NCBI GenBank assembly: GCA_030374805.1
Contig: JARGSG010000189.1
Coordinates: 1,736,001 to 1,800,000 of the forward strand
Direction: 5' to 3'
DNA: 64,000 nt
Origin: Gracilaria gracilis
Taxonomy: Eukaryota; Rhodophyta; Florideophyceae; Gracilariales; Gracilariaceae
Shown: in pieces, positions 41,170-52,170 of the stretch
How positions within the stretch are numbered: position 1 is the stretch's first letter
Layout: each line of letters opens with the position of its first letter
Notes under the pieces: generated by a model
Told to the model about the DNA's origin: nothing
Databases searched by the model: none
The model's input: only the letters and a program-made list of their open reading frames with translations
Translations under genes and position numbers: made by a program

Positions 41170-42871
41170 TCGTAGGGTGAAGAGAGCCCAATACTAGTTG
41201 TGTATGTGGCATCTATTGAAGATATGGTAGCGTTTGAGTTTACCCATAAACAGATTTTTCTTTATGTATCAAAGCTGGGCGGGCTAACTCTGGATTACCT
41301 AATCAAGAGGTGTAGTGCGATAATTTAACCCCTCGTGCAATCACCCACTTATTTTTTGAGGTTCTTGTCTTCTTCATGATGGTTTAGCTCCCCTAAGTCC
41401 GAGACGATAGGATATCTGCCTTTCAAATATGTATTTCGCTCCCTTGAAATCGCCACAAACTTAGACAGCTCTCTCTCTCTCTCTTTTTTCAAAAAGCACA
41501 GGCCTAATAACAACTGCACGCGGAACGCTTCTGTTGAAAGTAGCGTTCTCTCACGAGAAAGGTCAACACTTGTTCAGGCCATTCTTGATTGTATCTGCAA
41601 CAACTAGTCCTTGACTTTCGCGAAGAGGAGGCAGGCAGAAATTTCTAAACGTAGTTCTTTTTGGGTATCTTGAAACATACAGTAGTGGTCCAAATCGTTA
41701 AGAACTCCCGGTCTGCAGTTGTACACTAATATCCTCTCAAGCAGATATGACCCAAGAGGATGCCAAGAAGTGTGTGCCCTACAAAAAGCTGCGACAGCTA
41801 ATGCTAGTCATATCTGGCAAAGACCCATTTGCTCTCTTTTGTAGCGTCGATATCTTTACGCGACGAGTCTGTTAAAGAGATGCACGTTGTACATACCTTC
41901 GGTACATTTTGAGCAAAGAGCTCCAGACATCTCTCTTCTATACGGGAATACGAGTCTGAATAGAGTGCAGCATCATCACAAGAGTTGCTTGTATAGGCTT
42001 CGTCCACATTGGTAGTGCTGTCCAGTCAACAAAGCGGATGACTTGGTTGACACATAGTCATGTGTTCGGTATAAAAGAGGGCCCATCTTTTAACTTCTGG
42101 GACAACACTTCTATCTGAAAAAAGACTGAGGCACTCCTCAATTCCCGGACGGTGAATGCTAGAAGAATCAAGGACCGGAGATTGTAGTCATTTACCCAAA
42201 ACAATCTCGTCTTCCCTGGATTTCTTTTCAATTCCTCTTCACCAACAGCCTATGGGCAATAGTAATTACAAGAGACAGAATACTTAACGCAGTTTCTCCC
42301 TGAATAACGCAGGGGTCAACTCAAAGTAAGTCATTTAGTTAAATATTTGCTGGCTCTGCGAAGGCAGTCAGAGTGGCGGGCCCACTCTTCTGCTCGCAAT
42401 AAAGCTAAAGGAACTAGCAAACTCCTGAACTAAATCTAAGAATATCGTCAACGACTACCACCAACTCTCAAGCAACCTAACGAATACCCTCGGACTACCA
42501 CGTGTCTCAGAGCAATGGCCCAGGCCTACCGCAGGGAGATGTCTATCTTCGCGCCTTTTCCAAGACCTAGACCATCTGTGCAGCCTCCGGTTCACATCAA
42601 AAGAAGGATCCCAGAGTTCGGCAATGTGGGGAGTACCGAACGCAGAACCCCCTACCATTCAAGGAAGAACCGTCTCAGGGTCTGCCACAGGGAGACACTC
42701 AAACGGCCTGTGTGACCTCTAGACGGCATCAGAACGTTCTACACCCACAAGGCGAAAAAAGGTACAGAGAATGAATTAGGTGCCTTTGGTGTTCCGCATA
42801 GCAAAGGTTCTTTTTAATAATACCCATACGAGACATCAAAGAGCGATACGGCTCAGTGCAATGAAGTAACT
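41170..42871. other. 1.7-kb intergenic region
   Basis: A (CT)n microsatellite lies at about 41469-41484. No frame above chance and no element recognised. Confidence 0.55.
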
Positions 42872-43435
42872 CTATAACTCTATCTTAAAAACATCCTCGA
42901 TAACATGAGGTAACAAATGAAAGACAAAAGCTGAGTACCACCTAAAGTCCTGCGCAAAAATACTCTTCAGAGAATGGAACACAGAGTGCTTACGAATAAC
43001 AAGTCCCAAGTATTGCATATGCTCTTCATCTGCTTCAGTAAGATTTTCGAAGACGCCTCGAAATGCGATTGTAAAACGCACATATTGTTTGAAAACACTT
43101 TTGACATCAAGTAAAGCAAACTCGTTTGTTCCATACGAGATCGGATATTCATCATGCTGTAAAGCCAATTGACGTAATAGAGCTTTCTGAGACACAAAAA
43201 CATGAGGTAGAGTTGTTCGTACTACAAAAGAGTAGTATTTGTATTCCTTGGCCAGCAGTCGAAAATATATCGAAGATGCAGGAAGATTCTGAAAGCGAGC
43301 GGCGTAATGTTTCATATCGGATTTTTGATTTTGGACGTTGAAGGGGATCATCGCTAAAAAATAAACTTCTTCATCGACGAGAGAATTGACAACTTCTTTG
43401 GGATCTGGAACATCTAAGTCTGTGACATTTGGCAT
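42872..43435 (-). CDS. hypothetical protein, 187 aa
   Basis: Intronless frame from ATG 43435 (MPNVTDLDVPDPKEVV) to the stop at 42872-42874. Balanced composition rich in Phe, Tyr, Val and Leu, with several helical hydrophobic patterns (YFLAMIPFNVQ, FVVRTTLPHVFVSQKALLRQLA), points to a folded globular protein. There is no signal peptide or clear transmembrane segment. I do not recognise the family. Neighbours are 1.3 kb or more away on both sides, so context gives no function. Confidence 0.6.
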   Translation of the reverse strand: MPNVTDLDVPDPKEVVNSLVDEEVYFLAMIPFNVQNQKSDMKHYAARFQNLPASSIYFRLLAKEYKYYSFVVRTTLPHVFVSQKALLRQLALQHDEYPISYGTNEFALLDVKSVFKQYVRFTIAFRGVFENLTEADEEHMQYLGLVIRKHSVFHSLKSIFAQDFRWYSAFVFHLLPHVIEDVFKIEL

Positions 43436-44762
43436 GATGGTTTGATTGCAGCTTTTTGTGATAAGGTGAGGAGGAGATTACTCTCAAGTTTGCCTGGTTA
43501 CCTTCTACGATGTTGGGAGTTCAATGATGTGGGGTGATTGTGCGCTTAAGTAGACCTCGGAAGGAGGTCTTTCGAGAGCAATACTTTGTTGTCGATGGAA
43601 GTGCATTAGGGCATTACGATATGCATTTCAAATGCAGCATTTATCGTCACTGCTTAGACGGCTCTTCACGTTGGGACAGTATCAAAGAGTCGTGACTCAC
43701 GTCAATACATCTTACATGTCAGACTAATTGTCAGCGAGTCTTTCTACACGTGGACAGAACGCTGAGGCGTACACTCATGCGGCATTACAGCTTTTTGAGG
43801 GGTGGTTAAGGTTCAGTGTCCTAGGCCACCACCCACTTATGTATCTCTCGCCCTTCTCGCCTTCCTCATTGGGCAAGTGTGTGCCAATAGACGCTCAGTA
43901 TTGGCGTTCTCAAAGCACGCAAAGGCGCACCTTGTCATGTCATGTGAGGGCCGCTTGCCAAGTGTTCGGCAATCTGTCCAAAGGTAAAAACCTTTATCCA
44001 ATAGAGTTTGTCCCAAACTGGGCTTGACGAGAGCGGTATCGATGCCGAGCTCTTCATTCACAAACAATCAACAGTGAATAAAGTTGAAAAGCAGTGAGTA
44101 CCGTTGTACCTGTACCTTTGTACCTGTCCCTGCACCAGGCAGTCCAAGTCTGTCTGCGTAAATCACCAACGTGCCCCCTTCTCAGCAGCAACAGCTTGCA
44201 CTCAAGTGGAACGTTGCCGTTAGCCTAACGGCGGAACAACAAGTCTGTGACGTAGCAACAGAGCACCGTGTGCGTATCATACGTACCTCCATCCAGGTAG
44301 CAACGGTACCACACATTTCGCGTTATCCACACCAAGCTCATCATCCGACGACACTCACGACGTCACAATCACATGCAATGTGGTGTCAACCACCGCCTGC
44401 TCACGGTACGCCTTCTCAAAAGCATTCTCAAATTTTGCGCAGCATATTGTCAGCTTTTACTCCTTGCAAACTCAACAGTTAGCCTACCTATGGGTATTAT
44501 GAATCCTACATCGAAGGGTAGTTATCTAAACATATCCATCTTCTTGCTCCGCCAGCCATGCTCTGACGGACCCCTGGTGGCCCACCAGTAATGGACGCTT
44601 TCCGCGTGTGCCAACACAGATCCAATTAATTAACAGCAACCCCATGTACCCCTGGTACCACGTGTATTCCTTACCATAAGTTAAAAAGTGCCGCTTCTTC
44701 TCGCACAGCAGCCGCCAGTAACCTCATCCCCCATCACCATTTCCAAACTCTGCATCGTACTA
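43436..44762. other. 1.3-kb intergenic region
   Basis: Holds short imperfect GTACCTG repeats at about 44100-44135 and no supported gene. Confidence 0.5.
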
Positions 44763-45263
44763 TCAGAATGGATCGCCGTAGAAGCCTGGCTTCGTGCTAG
44801 GAGAGCTCGGCACATCTCTGCTGCTGCTGCCACCGCCGGATTGTTTGTCCTCATTGAACAATTCTTGTGTCAAAACGTTCACTTGATTCTCCAGCACTTG
44901 AATACGCTCCGCATTCTTCTGAAGTTTTCGAGCCATCTCCTCCTCCTCTGCTCGCTTCCGTTCACGGCTTCTTTTAGCATGTTCCCTGTTCTGCTTCCGT
45001 TTTATGGCCGGGCGTAATTCAGCTGGGGCGTCCTTTAGACTGTACGGGATGTTGTCATCATTTTTTTGCCGCGAGTGAGGCGATGAAGATGGCGGCGACA
45101 TCGAGACATGTCTCGCGTGTGACGATGATGAGCCGGCCGAAGAACGCGCTTTTTGCGATTTAGACGGCGATGTCTTCTTGCTTGGGCTGCGATTATCTTG
45201 TCTGCGCGCGCCGGGTGTCGAAGAAGAGCGGCTGCTGGAGTGCTTCGGTGGGTTTGGAGCCAT
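44763..45263 (-). CDS. small bZIP transcription factor
   Basis: 166 residues, ATG 45263. Residues 1-75 are Ser/Pro/Lys-rich and disordered, with many possible phosphorylation sites. The basic region at 86-105 carries the N-x7-R signature (NREHAKRSR, N92 to R100). The zipper follows with heptad positions L114, I121, V128 and L135 (ARKLQKNAERIQVLENQVNVLTQEL). The tail is Ser/Gly-rich. It would dimerise and bind ACGT-type sites in the nucleus; targets cannot be read from the sequence. The zipper is only about four heptads long. A TATA-like box lies about 150 nt upstream. Confidence 0.9.
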   Translation of the reverse strand: MAPNPPKHSSSRSSSTPGARRQDNRSPSKKTSPSKSQKARSSAGSSSSHARHVSMSPPSSSPHSRQKNDDNIPYSLKDAPAELRPAIKRKQNREHAKRSRERKRAEEEEMARKLQKNAERIQVLENQVNVLTQELFNEDKQSGGGSSSRDVPSSPSTKPGFYGDPF

Positions 45264-46782
45264 TGTTGCTCACAAAGCGCTCAAAGTGGTGCGGCAGTAG
45301 TAGTTCAGTAGTTGATACCGACTGATCGAATGAGCAGCTAGGTCTTGAAGGAGAGGTGTCGGAGCGATGACGGGAGCGGAGGGAATGGAGTGCAGTGAGG
45401 GGCAACAAGCATTTATATATTGTCGGAGGAGGGTCCAAGTAGATGGAAAGGGTTCACAAATTTCCAACGCAATGGTGGCGTATGTTTGTTGTTTTTTTAA
45501 ATCAACATGATGCACTGTGCTGAGAGTTGTATATTCGACGGGGGTAGTGAGACGCACTTGTGGAATTCTGTTGAAGCAGAAGCACGTGACAACAGATGAG
45601 AACGCTATCATAGAAACGGGCGAGCGGTAGGACAGTAATACCTGAATGAGTAACCTAAGGTGTTAAAGTATACGTGAGAAAGATGAGGGGCAAGTGATTT
45701 AGGATGCATTGTGGACGGTGCCGGGGCTTTATGACAGGGTTGCGGGTGCCTGAGAAAAGAAAGACCAGCGAAATTACGGCGATGCCATAAGGGGGGTCGT
45801 GAGAGCTGTAGAAGAGTATGGTGTTCCAGAGTTAGATACAGGCTGATGTCTTGAGGCTTTACGAGATGGGGGTGACGTAGGCGGCTAAGAAGGTAGAGAA
45901 CGTTTGCTCCACGAGTCCACGGCGATGTAAAGACGAGGAAGAGCAGCTGTCAACGTGGGGTGCGGTTATGGGCCGTTCTGAAAGAAAAGATGCTGGCACA
46001 ACAAGGATATTGGGGTGGCAGTGCGTTAGATGATAACAAGGCGGGCGGCGAGCAGCGAAGCGGACCGCATTCGCATTGTGGTGCCACTCACGAGCTACAG
46101 GACCTGACGAGGAAGTTTCAGGGGGAGTGGAGGGGCAGGGAGCGAGGCAAGCAGGGGCGCAACGGGGAAACAACTCACAAAGGAGACGGGCGCGGCATAG
46201 TGAGCGGCTGGGCGGTTAGATGCCGTCGTTAGCCGCTTTCGGCAAATGCGGGACTGTACAAGGGATGCCTGGCCAAAATTGAAAATGCTGACTAACGTAC
46301 CGGTATGACAGAGTGGGCGCTGACGTGGCACGTGTGAAGCGCCGGCAATCATTGGTGGCGTTGCTGCCGATCGGCAGCTGGCGCGGCTAATTGTTGTGCG
46401 TTGCTGGCTGCGTGCACGTAGCACACTGGACACAGCGAGCTCACCTGTCCACCTTCGAGCACAACCGCGCATCAAATCGCCACGCCAAACCTGACGGAGG
46501 TGGCGCACACGTCTCCAGCGGATCAGCGATCAACGGCTCCCAAGTTGGGAGCGCCGCCCACGAAAAGCCACGAGAGTAAAGTGCGTCGTTGTCATTCGGC
46601 CACTGCGATACTTTTTGTGGTTGAAACAAGACCCAGTCCCAGTCTCTATAGAGATCTAGTAGATACTGCTCGCTCACAGGTTTACTTCGAATGTCTGTGT
46701 ACACGGATAAAAAGGGTACAGACTGTACTTGTACTACAGACACGGAATGATTGCTCGATCACGTTTCTTTTCCCGCCTTTCA
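45264..46782. other. 1.5-kb intergenic region
   Basis: Promoter side of the bZIP gene and 3' side of the next gene. Only shadow-like frames in several phases. Confidence 0.5.
45411..45421 (-). promoter_or_regulatory. TATA-like box of bZIP gene
   Basis: On the minus strand the sequence reads ATATATAAAT, about 150 nt upstream of the ATG at 45263. Confidence 0.5.
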
Positions 46783-47880
46783 TCAGTCTGACCTCACCAT
46801 TGCCTTCCAGCTTTTGCCTCCCACAATCTCCACCAACGGCGCTCCTGCGCTTCTCACCACCCCAGAGAGCGTCACGTCTTCGTCATCCACCTTTGCGAAC
46901 AAAGCATCCACCTCAAACCGATCTCTCATTGCTGCCTCCAGCTCCACGTCTCTGGCAGAATACCCAAGTTCCTCCACCGTCTCCCGCCCCATCGCCCGGT
47001 TAAGCGTTACACCCAAGATTCCAACGTACTCGTGCTCCGCCTTGGGAGCGTCGAGCAAAGTCACGTCAATGTCCAAATGCCGACGCTCTTCACTCTCCAC
47101 ATGCTCTGCCCGTAGCGTGTACTCGTTTTCGGCGCTTCTTATCACAATTGCACCGTCTTCCTTGCCGAGCAGTACCTGTGAGTCACCGAAGCTTTCGTCA
47201 TCTGAAAGAACCTTACCGTTCAGCGCAACCTCAGTCGTCCACTTGCCACTTTCCATGCCCTCCTCTACAAGCGACACAGCCAATTTGTCCTTTCCACCGT
47301 TGAGCCTCATTCCAAACTGATCAAAGTACGTTTTTTCAATTCCATTCTTTGCCCAGCGTCTGGCCGATCGGATCTTGGTTACCACAAGGTCGCCGCCATA
47401 ACGCCCGAACAGTGCGTAGAACTTGTTATGCACACCGTGGAAGTCAAACTTCTTTCCATCAAACCCAACGAGATGAGGATCTCCGCGTCCGCCAGGCTTG
47501 ACACACGCACCGAAGCCATCGGATTTGCACACCACATTGCAGCGGAATCTGACCACTCTCCTCGCAACAACCCGGCGCACACGTCGGCCCTTCACCGTTC
47601 TCCACACCACCCTGCGCTTCACGTCCACTTTCTTGTTGACCACCTTGCGAAGAATTCGGCAACGGGCGCTTCCAGCTCCGCCTTTGCACACGTAACCACG
47701 CACACATTTGTTGGTGGTGGGGCATTTCTTCATTGCCTTGGTGCATGCTTCAGCTGCGGTGGCAGCTGTTCCAGATCCCCGTCCTCCTTGCTTGCACACA
47801 CATGATCCGTAGTCAGCACCCGAAACGTTGTCAAAGAGGCAAATGGTAAGCAGCACACCAACAAGCAATCGAGCATACAT
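46783..47880 (-). CDS. secreted protein with vWD/root-cap-like domain
   Basis: 365 residues from ATG 47880, chosen because MYARLLVGVLLTICLFDNVSG is a signal peptide; an in-frame ATG at 48030 would bury it. A Cys-rich segment follows (about 27-75). Next is an extremely Arg/Val-rich stretch (about 77-113: KKVDVKRRVVWR, GRRVRRVVARRVVRFR), then GDPHLVGFDGKKFDFHG at 133-149, the start motif of von Willebrand D and related plant root-cap/LEA-like domains. Beta-rich sequence fills the rest to about 330. The protein is probably extracellular or in the cell wall. The vWD assignment rests on the GDPH-x-x-x-F-D-G motif and downstream F-x-x-G; the pairing Cys residues of true vWD domains are mostly missing, which favours the root-cap-like relatives. 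Confidence 0.8.
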   Translation of the reverse strand: MYARLLVGVLLTICLFDNVSGADYGSCVCKQGGRGSGTAATAAEACTKAMKKCPTTNKCVRGYVCKGGAGSARCRILRKVVNKKVDVKRRVVWRTVKGRRVRRVVARRVVRFRCNVVCKSDGFGACVKPGGRGDPHLVGFDGKKFDFHGVHNKFYALFGRYGGDLVVTKIRSARRWAKNGIEKTYFDQFGMRLNGGKDKLAVSLVEEGMESGKWTTEVALNGKVLSDDESFGDSQVLLGKEDGAIVIRSAENEYTLRAEHVESEERRHLDIDVTLLDAPKAEHEYVGILGVTLNRAMGRETVEELGYSARDVELEAAMRDRFEVDALFAKVDDEDVTLSGVVRSAGAPLVEIVGGKSWKAMVRSD

Positions 47881-48627
47881 GTTGAAATTGATTATGATCA
47901 AAGCAGAGGTGGATGTCACGTGTAGATACGGTTCAGGACGTTGGCGAAGAAGGGAACGAAGCTGAAGATGTAGAACAGACAAGCGCGCGGTCGATTGTTT
48001 GAACGGGAGCGGAGAAGGAATTTGCTCCATCGCCAACTTCCCTTTAAAGGTAGCGGAGCGCTTTAGGCTGCAACGCCGTCAATGTTGCCATCCACAGTTG
48101 AGGTTAACCGCATTGGGCAGTTGGTTTACAGCTCAACGTAAGCAAAGTACACGCAGGCTGAATTGAGTAGTCAGTTTGCTACCCACAACCAAGTGTGGCT
48201 AAACCTGGCATCGGCCACATTGGGGCAGTTGGTGATGCACATACGTCGTACTGAAAGTGCATGGCTGAGGATGTGGCTATGTATCACGACTGGGTAGCGA
48301 ATGAAGTTGGGGGCGGCAATCCCGTTCTGCAGCAAGTCAGCCGCACGCATGCAAACCCTCGACCGCGTAGATCACATTGTTGCACGGTGCGCGAGAGCGG
48401 TGGTTTTGAATGACAGTTGTAGCTAGCGCGGGCGGTTTGAATTGAGATGCACGGATTGATTGTAATGGATTACGTTGCACAATCAAAAGGGGCGCAGGTA
48501 GTTTGCACTGCCACGCTTCGCAGCGCGTATACCCTTGGTACCTCAACTGTTGAGCGTCTAAGAGCGCTCTTCTCCCTCGCGCTCTTCTCCCTACGCTGGC
48601 GATACGTAGTAACGCTACCGTCGGTAG

Positions 48628-48731
48628 ATAATGTACACTCTCAAAACTACATGCTTCGGGTTCACTACGTATGACGGCAACGTAGCCTTCTCAGAAGGCT
48701 ACTCCAATGGAGAAGGCTACGTGTACATTAT
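48628..48731. repeat. foldback structure
   Basis: Outer arms ATAATGTACAC (48628-48638) and GTGTACATTAT (48721-48731). An inner hairpin at about 48678-48720 has CGTAGCCTTCTC pairing with GAGAAGGCTACG. Nested inverted repeats like this are typical of small MITE-like elements. Confidence 0.7.
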
Positions 48732-49529
48732 GTAGATGGCTCTATTTCACAGCTGTGAACGGCAACTTTTACCACACGTGGATCAGGAGTGCGTTGAGCC
48801 AATGTAAGCTCCGAACGGAAGCGTTACAGTGCCATGCATGTGCTGTAATGCAAAGGTCTTGTAACTTTACCGTTGGTAGGTACCAACGTCAACGCATTGA
48901 CATCCAAGTACTAGTTATTAGTACGACAGGATGAGTGCCCCACCAGCCCGTCATAAAGGGTGAGCCCGAGTGCAAAAACGTTGTCAAGGGCGGTAGTTAC
49001 CCAGAGTAACGGTAGTGGCATGCATTATGGAATGGAGGACGTCATCTGTAAACTTGCAACCTTTATCTGATCGCACGTTGAACGTCATGGCAGGCAAATC
49101 ACTTCTGATCAGCGATGCCACTGTTGCGTTCATCCTCGTCAGGACAAAGCAGTCACACATTTCTTTCTTAATCAATACACTCCTTTCAGGTCATCTCCGG
49201 TTTATCCACGGTTTCAATGAATAGCCGATTCATCGAACTTGAAATGAAGCAAGTTGGAAGCCAAAACTACCTTTCTAGCTAGAGGCCGCAAAGAAAATGC
49301 CTGCTACAAGACGTGAAGGGTAAACGAGTTCCGTTCCTCATTACAATAACTCTGTTTTCGTCGAAACACTGGCTGTTCGTTTCTTTTTGTTCAGCATATC
49401 TGTGCTTTCACCATAGGCAGGTATAGATTTGAGTAGTCACGTTCTCTCAGCCTAAAGCGCAGAAATCATGATTCCACCGCACTGCCCTGGGATGATTGAC
49501 ATAGATACTATTTGATACAGTATCTACAG

Positions 49530-49551
49530 GTACCGTTGGTACCAACGGTAC
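49530..49551. repeat. 22-bp perfect palindrome
   Basis: GTACCGTTGGT followed directly by its complement ACCAACGGTAC. Confidence 0.95.
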
Positions 49552-50511
49552 TGTACCTTGGTAATTTTAGTGTATACCTCACCGAGAGCGCCAAAGTGTT
49601 TGCGCTCAAATCAGCCAGCTTACACCCTTCTCTAGTGTAGCACCATGAGCTTCCACATCACATGCTTTGCGAATGACAAGTAACTCTACACTACCCCCAT
49701 GCCTGCTTGGTGATTTAACTTCATAGAAATGCTATTTCGAAGAGCTGGATTGTGAGTTGTGCTGATGGAAACAGCCGTCGGGAAGTCTACTTTCGCATGA
49801 AAAGTGTGAAGGAGAGAGCTGTCGAGCAAATCAGATCGATCAGGCTCCCTTAAAATCTAGATCGAGAAAGAGTAATACCAAGGGTAGCGTTACCAACGGT
49901 AGCTTTACCCCCTAGCCCCGGTCTACCCCTCGTGATGACGCGGAACGAGTTTTGCGTGCACGTTTGTATTGTACAAAATCTTCACTGCTATAGCAATCCA
50001 TCAACTTTTAGCTTTAGATTCTGAGACACCTATGTATCTCCATTGTTTCTGTATGAGCGCGATTCCCGTATTGTTCTTCTTCCTTAATGTGATCTACTAC
50101 TCTTTGTTTCGAAATCAGGAGATTTATACTATCCAAATACAGCTCCCTCTCCACCAGAACGCCAAAACCTTTGATGTCTATTTGCCAATCATTTCTATCC
50201 TTGTCTTGTCTTCTCATTTCAGCAGGGCGGGCAGCTCGTTTCTTCTAGTCGTTTACTGTTGTATTGGGTTGACAGTTCCCTCTTGTTTCCCAACGCCAGG
50301 ATCTGGGCGTTACAGCGTATTGTGCTTAATCCACTTAGTCAATGACTGGGGTATACCAACATCCTTAAAGCAGTTGGTGCGAAAGGTGTATGCTTAAACA
50401 ACGGGGTTTAATGTCATACGGACAGCGTGAGCCTGACGTCAGCCACCGCGGTGGCAGCTCTTCGATTTTGCTCTATCAATCTGACCTTTGTCGGCTCCTG
50501 GACGAAGCTTG

Positions 50512-52170
50512 CTACGACGTCGGGGTGGCAATCGGGTTGTGAAACGACTCCAACTTGGTAATAAGATTTCTGCGGTTAAACGTCAAAATTTCGACCGGGT
50601 ATTCTACGACGGTAGTCTTGTTCGCAAGTACGTATTCGGCTGTGATCAACTGAGCGGTCTGCATGTTCTCAACATCCACGAAGGTACGGTCTTTGGATCG
50701 TGTGTAATCGAAAGAATCGTATTTGGCGTAGAAATCCTCGTAAGCCTTCTCAGCCTCAGTAACACCGTATCCGGCTGGGTTGTGTACCTCATTCTTTCTG
50801 GCAAAGAGCCTTTCCACGGCTTTGGCGTTGCCCTTCTCCAAAGTATTGTAGTATTTGTTCGTCGCACGTGACAACCTCCTTTCACGTGGACTGCGAACAG
50901 CGCCTTCTTCATAAACTCGAATGGACACGATACGTGCCCATTCGTTAAGCTGATAAATGATTATTCGGCTGGATACATCTATACCCAACACTGTTTGTAT
51001 CATGATATCTTCCACTGCCACTACCTGAAGGTCGGGCGTCGCTTGCAAGGATGTCACCTCTTTAACGATAACTGCGGCCTCCATACCATTATCAGCTCCG
51101 ATCGTATCATCAACGAAGCCCTCCATGTCAAAGCCTTCCTCGTATAGGCCTTGAAGCATACCAGATCGCTCGTCGGCAAGGGCCTCCAGGGCCCTGTGCA
51201 CTTTCTGTACAGTTTCCCGTGCGTTCTTCATGAAGACACCCTGCGTACAGTTCCAGATTGTTTGGTAATGGTTCACAGCAACGCTGTAAAACAGTTGTTT
51301 CTCAACTGCTCGACCTTCTTGCATGTCCCCTTTCCTAATTCTGGTTTGGACATGATACCTTCCACGACTTTGTGAGTCAGGATCTACGCCTTCTGTATCA
51401 AGAGTGAAAGTCACATTGTAATCATAGAACACGACGTCTGCGAACGAAAATACGACATCATTAATGTTCATTTGCGTGAATGTGTAAACTGATTCATTCT
51501 GATACACTTTTCGTACGTCCATAACGTTTCCTGTATTTTCCCAAGTACGGCGCTGAGCATATGGTCCCAGTGGATCGACTTCATCAGGATTAACCTCCTG
51601 GCCTTCAATAACCTGTCCATTCTCATCGAGGGCCACAATTGTCGTGGTCGGGGCCCCTGGAATCCACGAGGCGTCCGTGAAATTTGTGATGATATCCCAG
51701 ATATGCTGCCTGGTGCAGTTCATCTCCCAGTAGAACACCATTTCCATGATCTCATCGTCCACATCAACGTTGTGAAGGAGCCAAGGTCCGTATAGGTCAG
51801 CAGGCTTGGACCTTAACTCATTGTAATATCGGCCAGTGAATATGTCCGTAATGTAGTCTTGCGACAGATGGGAATACAAAGCCTCTTCATCGACATAAGA
51901 TTCGAAGTAGCCTATTAGCTCAGGTTGATTAGGATCAGTGAACATGTAGTACTGAAGATTCCCCGGTTCGCTTTGCGATGGCTTGACCGTGTTTTGAAGT
52001 TCCTGGACTAACGCATTATGATCTTCCGGGCGACTGTGGAAAACACTGAATCCCTGAATGGAGGTGGGGGTGACTGTGGCACACTGATTTTCATTGGTTG
52101 ATCCACCGGATGGCTGGCAGTGTCCCAATGTAGCACATGCAAGGAAGAGAAGCAAGGAGATGGATGTCAT
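50512..52170 (-). CDS. secreted ABM + SRPBCC + SnoaL-like three-domain protein
   Basis: 552 residues from ATG 52170; MTSISLLLFLACATLGHC is a signal peptide, and the three codons upstream start only at TTG. Domain 1 (about 38-115) resembles ABM monooxygenase-type ferredoxin-like folds: FSVFHSRPEDHNALVQELQ, NLQYYMFTDPNQPELIGYFE, SYVDEEALYSHL. Domain 2 (about 145-330) resembles a START/polyketide-cyclase (SRPBCC) fold: FYWEMNCTRQHIWDIITNFT, ASWIPGAP. Domain 3 (about 430-548) resembles a SnoaL/NTF2 fold: YYNTLEKGNAKAVERLFARK, TTVVEYPVEILTFNRRNLI. All three folds bind small hydrophobic or aromatic compounds in other proteins, so extracellular small-molecule handling is inferred; no catalytic residue set is clear. 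N-glycosylation sequons are frequent. TATA-like TATTTAA lies about 105 nt upstream. Confidence 0.8.
   Translation of the reverse strand: MTSISLLLFLACATLGHCQPSGGSTNENQCATVTPTSIQGFSVFHSRPEDHNALVQELQNTVKPSQSEPGNLQYYMFTDPNQPELIGYFESYVDEEALYSHLSQDYITDIFTGRYYNELRSKPADLYGPWLLHNVDVDDEIMEMVFYWEMNCTRQHIWDIITNFTDASWIPGAPTTTIVALDENGQVIEGQEVNPDEVDPLGPYAQRRTWENTGNVMDVRKVYQNESVYTFTQMNINDVVFSFADVVFYDYNVTFTLDTEGVDPDSQSRGRYHVQTRIRKGDMQEGRAVEKQLFYSVAVNHYQTIWNCTQGVFMKNARETVQKVHRALEALADERSGMLQGLYEEGFDMEGFVDDTIGADNGMEAAVIVKEVTSLQATPDLQVVAVEDIMIQTVLGIDVSSRIIIYQLNEWARIVSIRVYEEGAVRSPRERRLSRATNKYYNTLEKGNAKAVERLFARKNEVHNPAGYGVTEAEKAYEDFYAKYDSFDYTRSKDRTFVDVENMQTAQLITAEYVLANKTTVVEYPVEILTFNRRNLITKLESFHNPIATPTS

Larger units (their letters stand above)
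47881..50511. other. 2.6-kb intergenic region with foldback and TACCGTTGGTA motifs
   Basis: No gene is supported. Contains a foldback at 48628-48731, a 22-bp palindrome at 49530-49551 and several scattered TACCGTTGGTA-like motifs (48.6-49.9 kb). The bottom-strand end near 48030 has a TTTAAA element that may serve the vWD-like gene. Confidence 0.5.

Noticed and set aside
46751-47320. 189-codon plus-strand Ser/Thr-rich frame
   Set aside because: Antisense shadow of the vWD-like gene.
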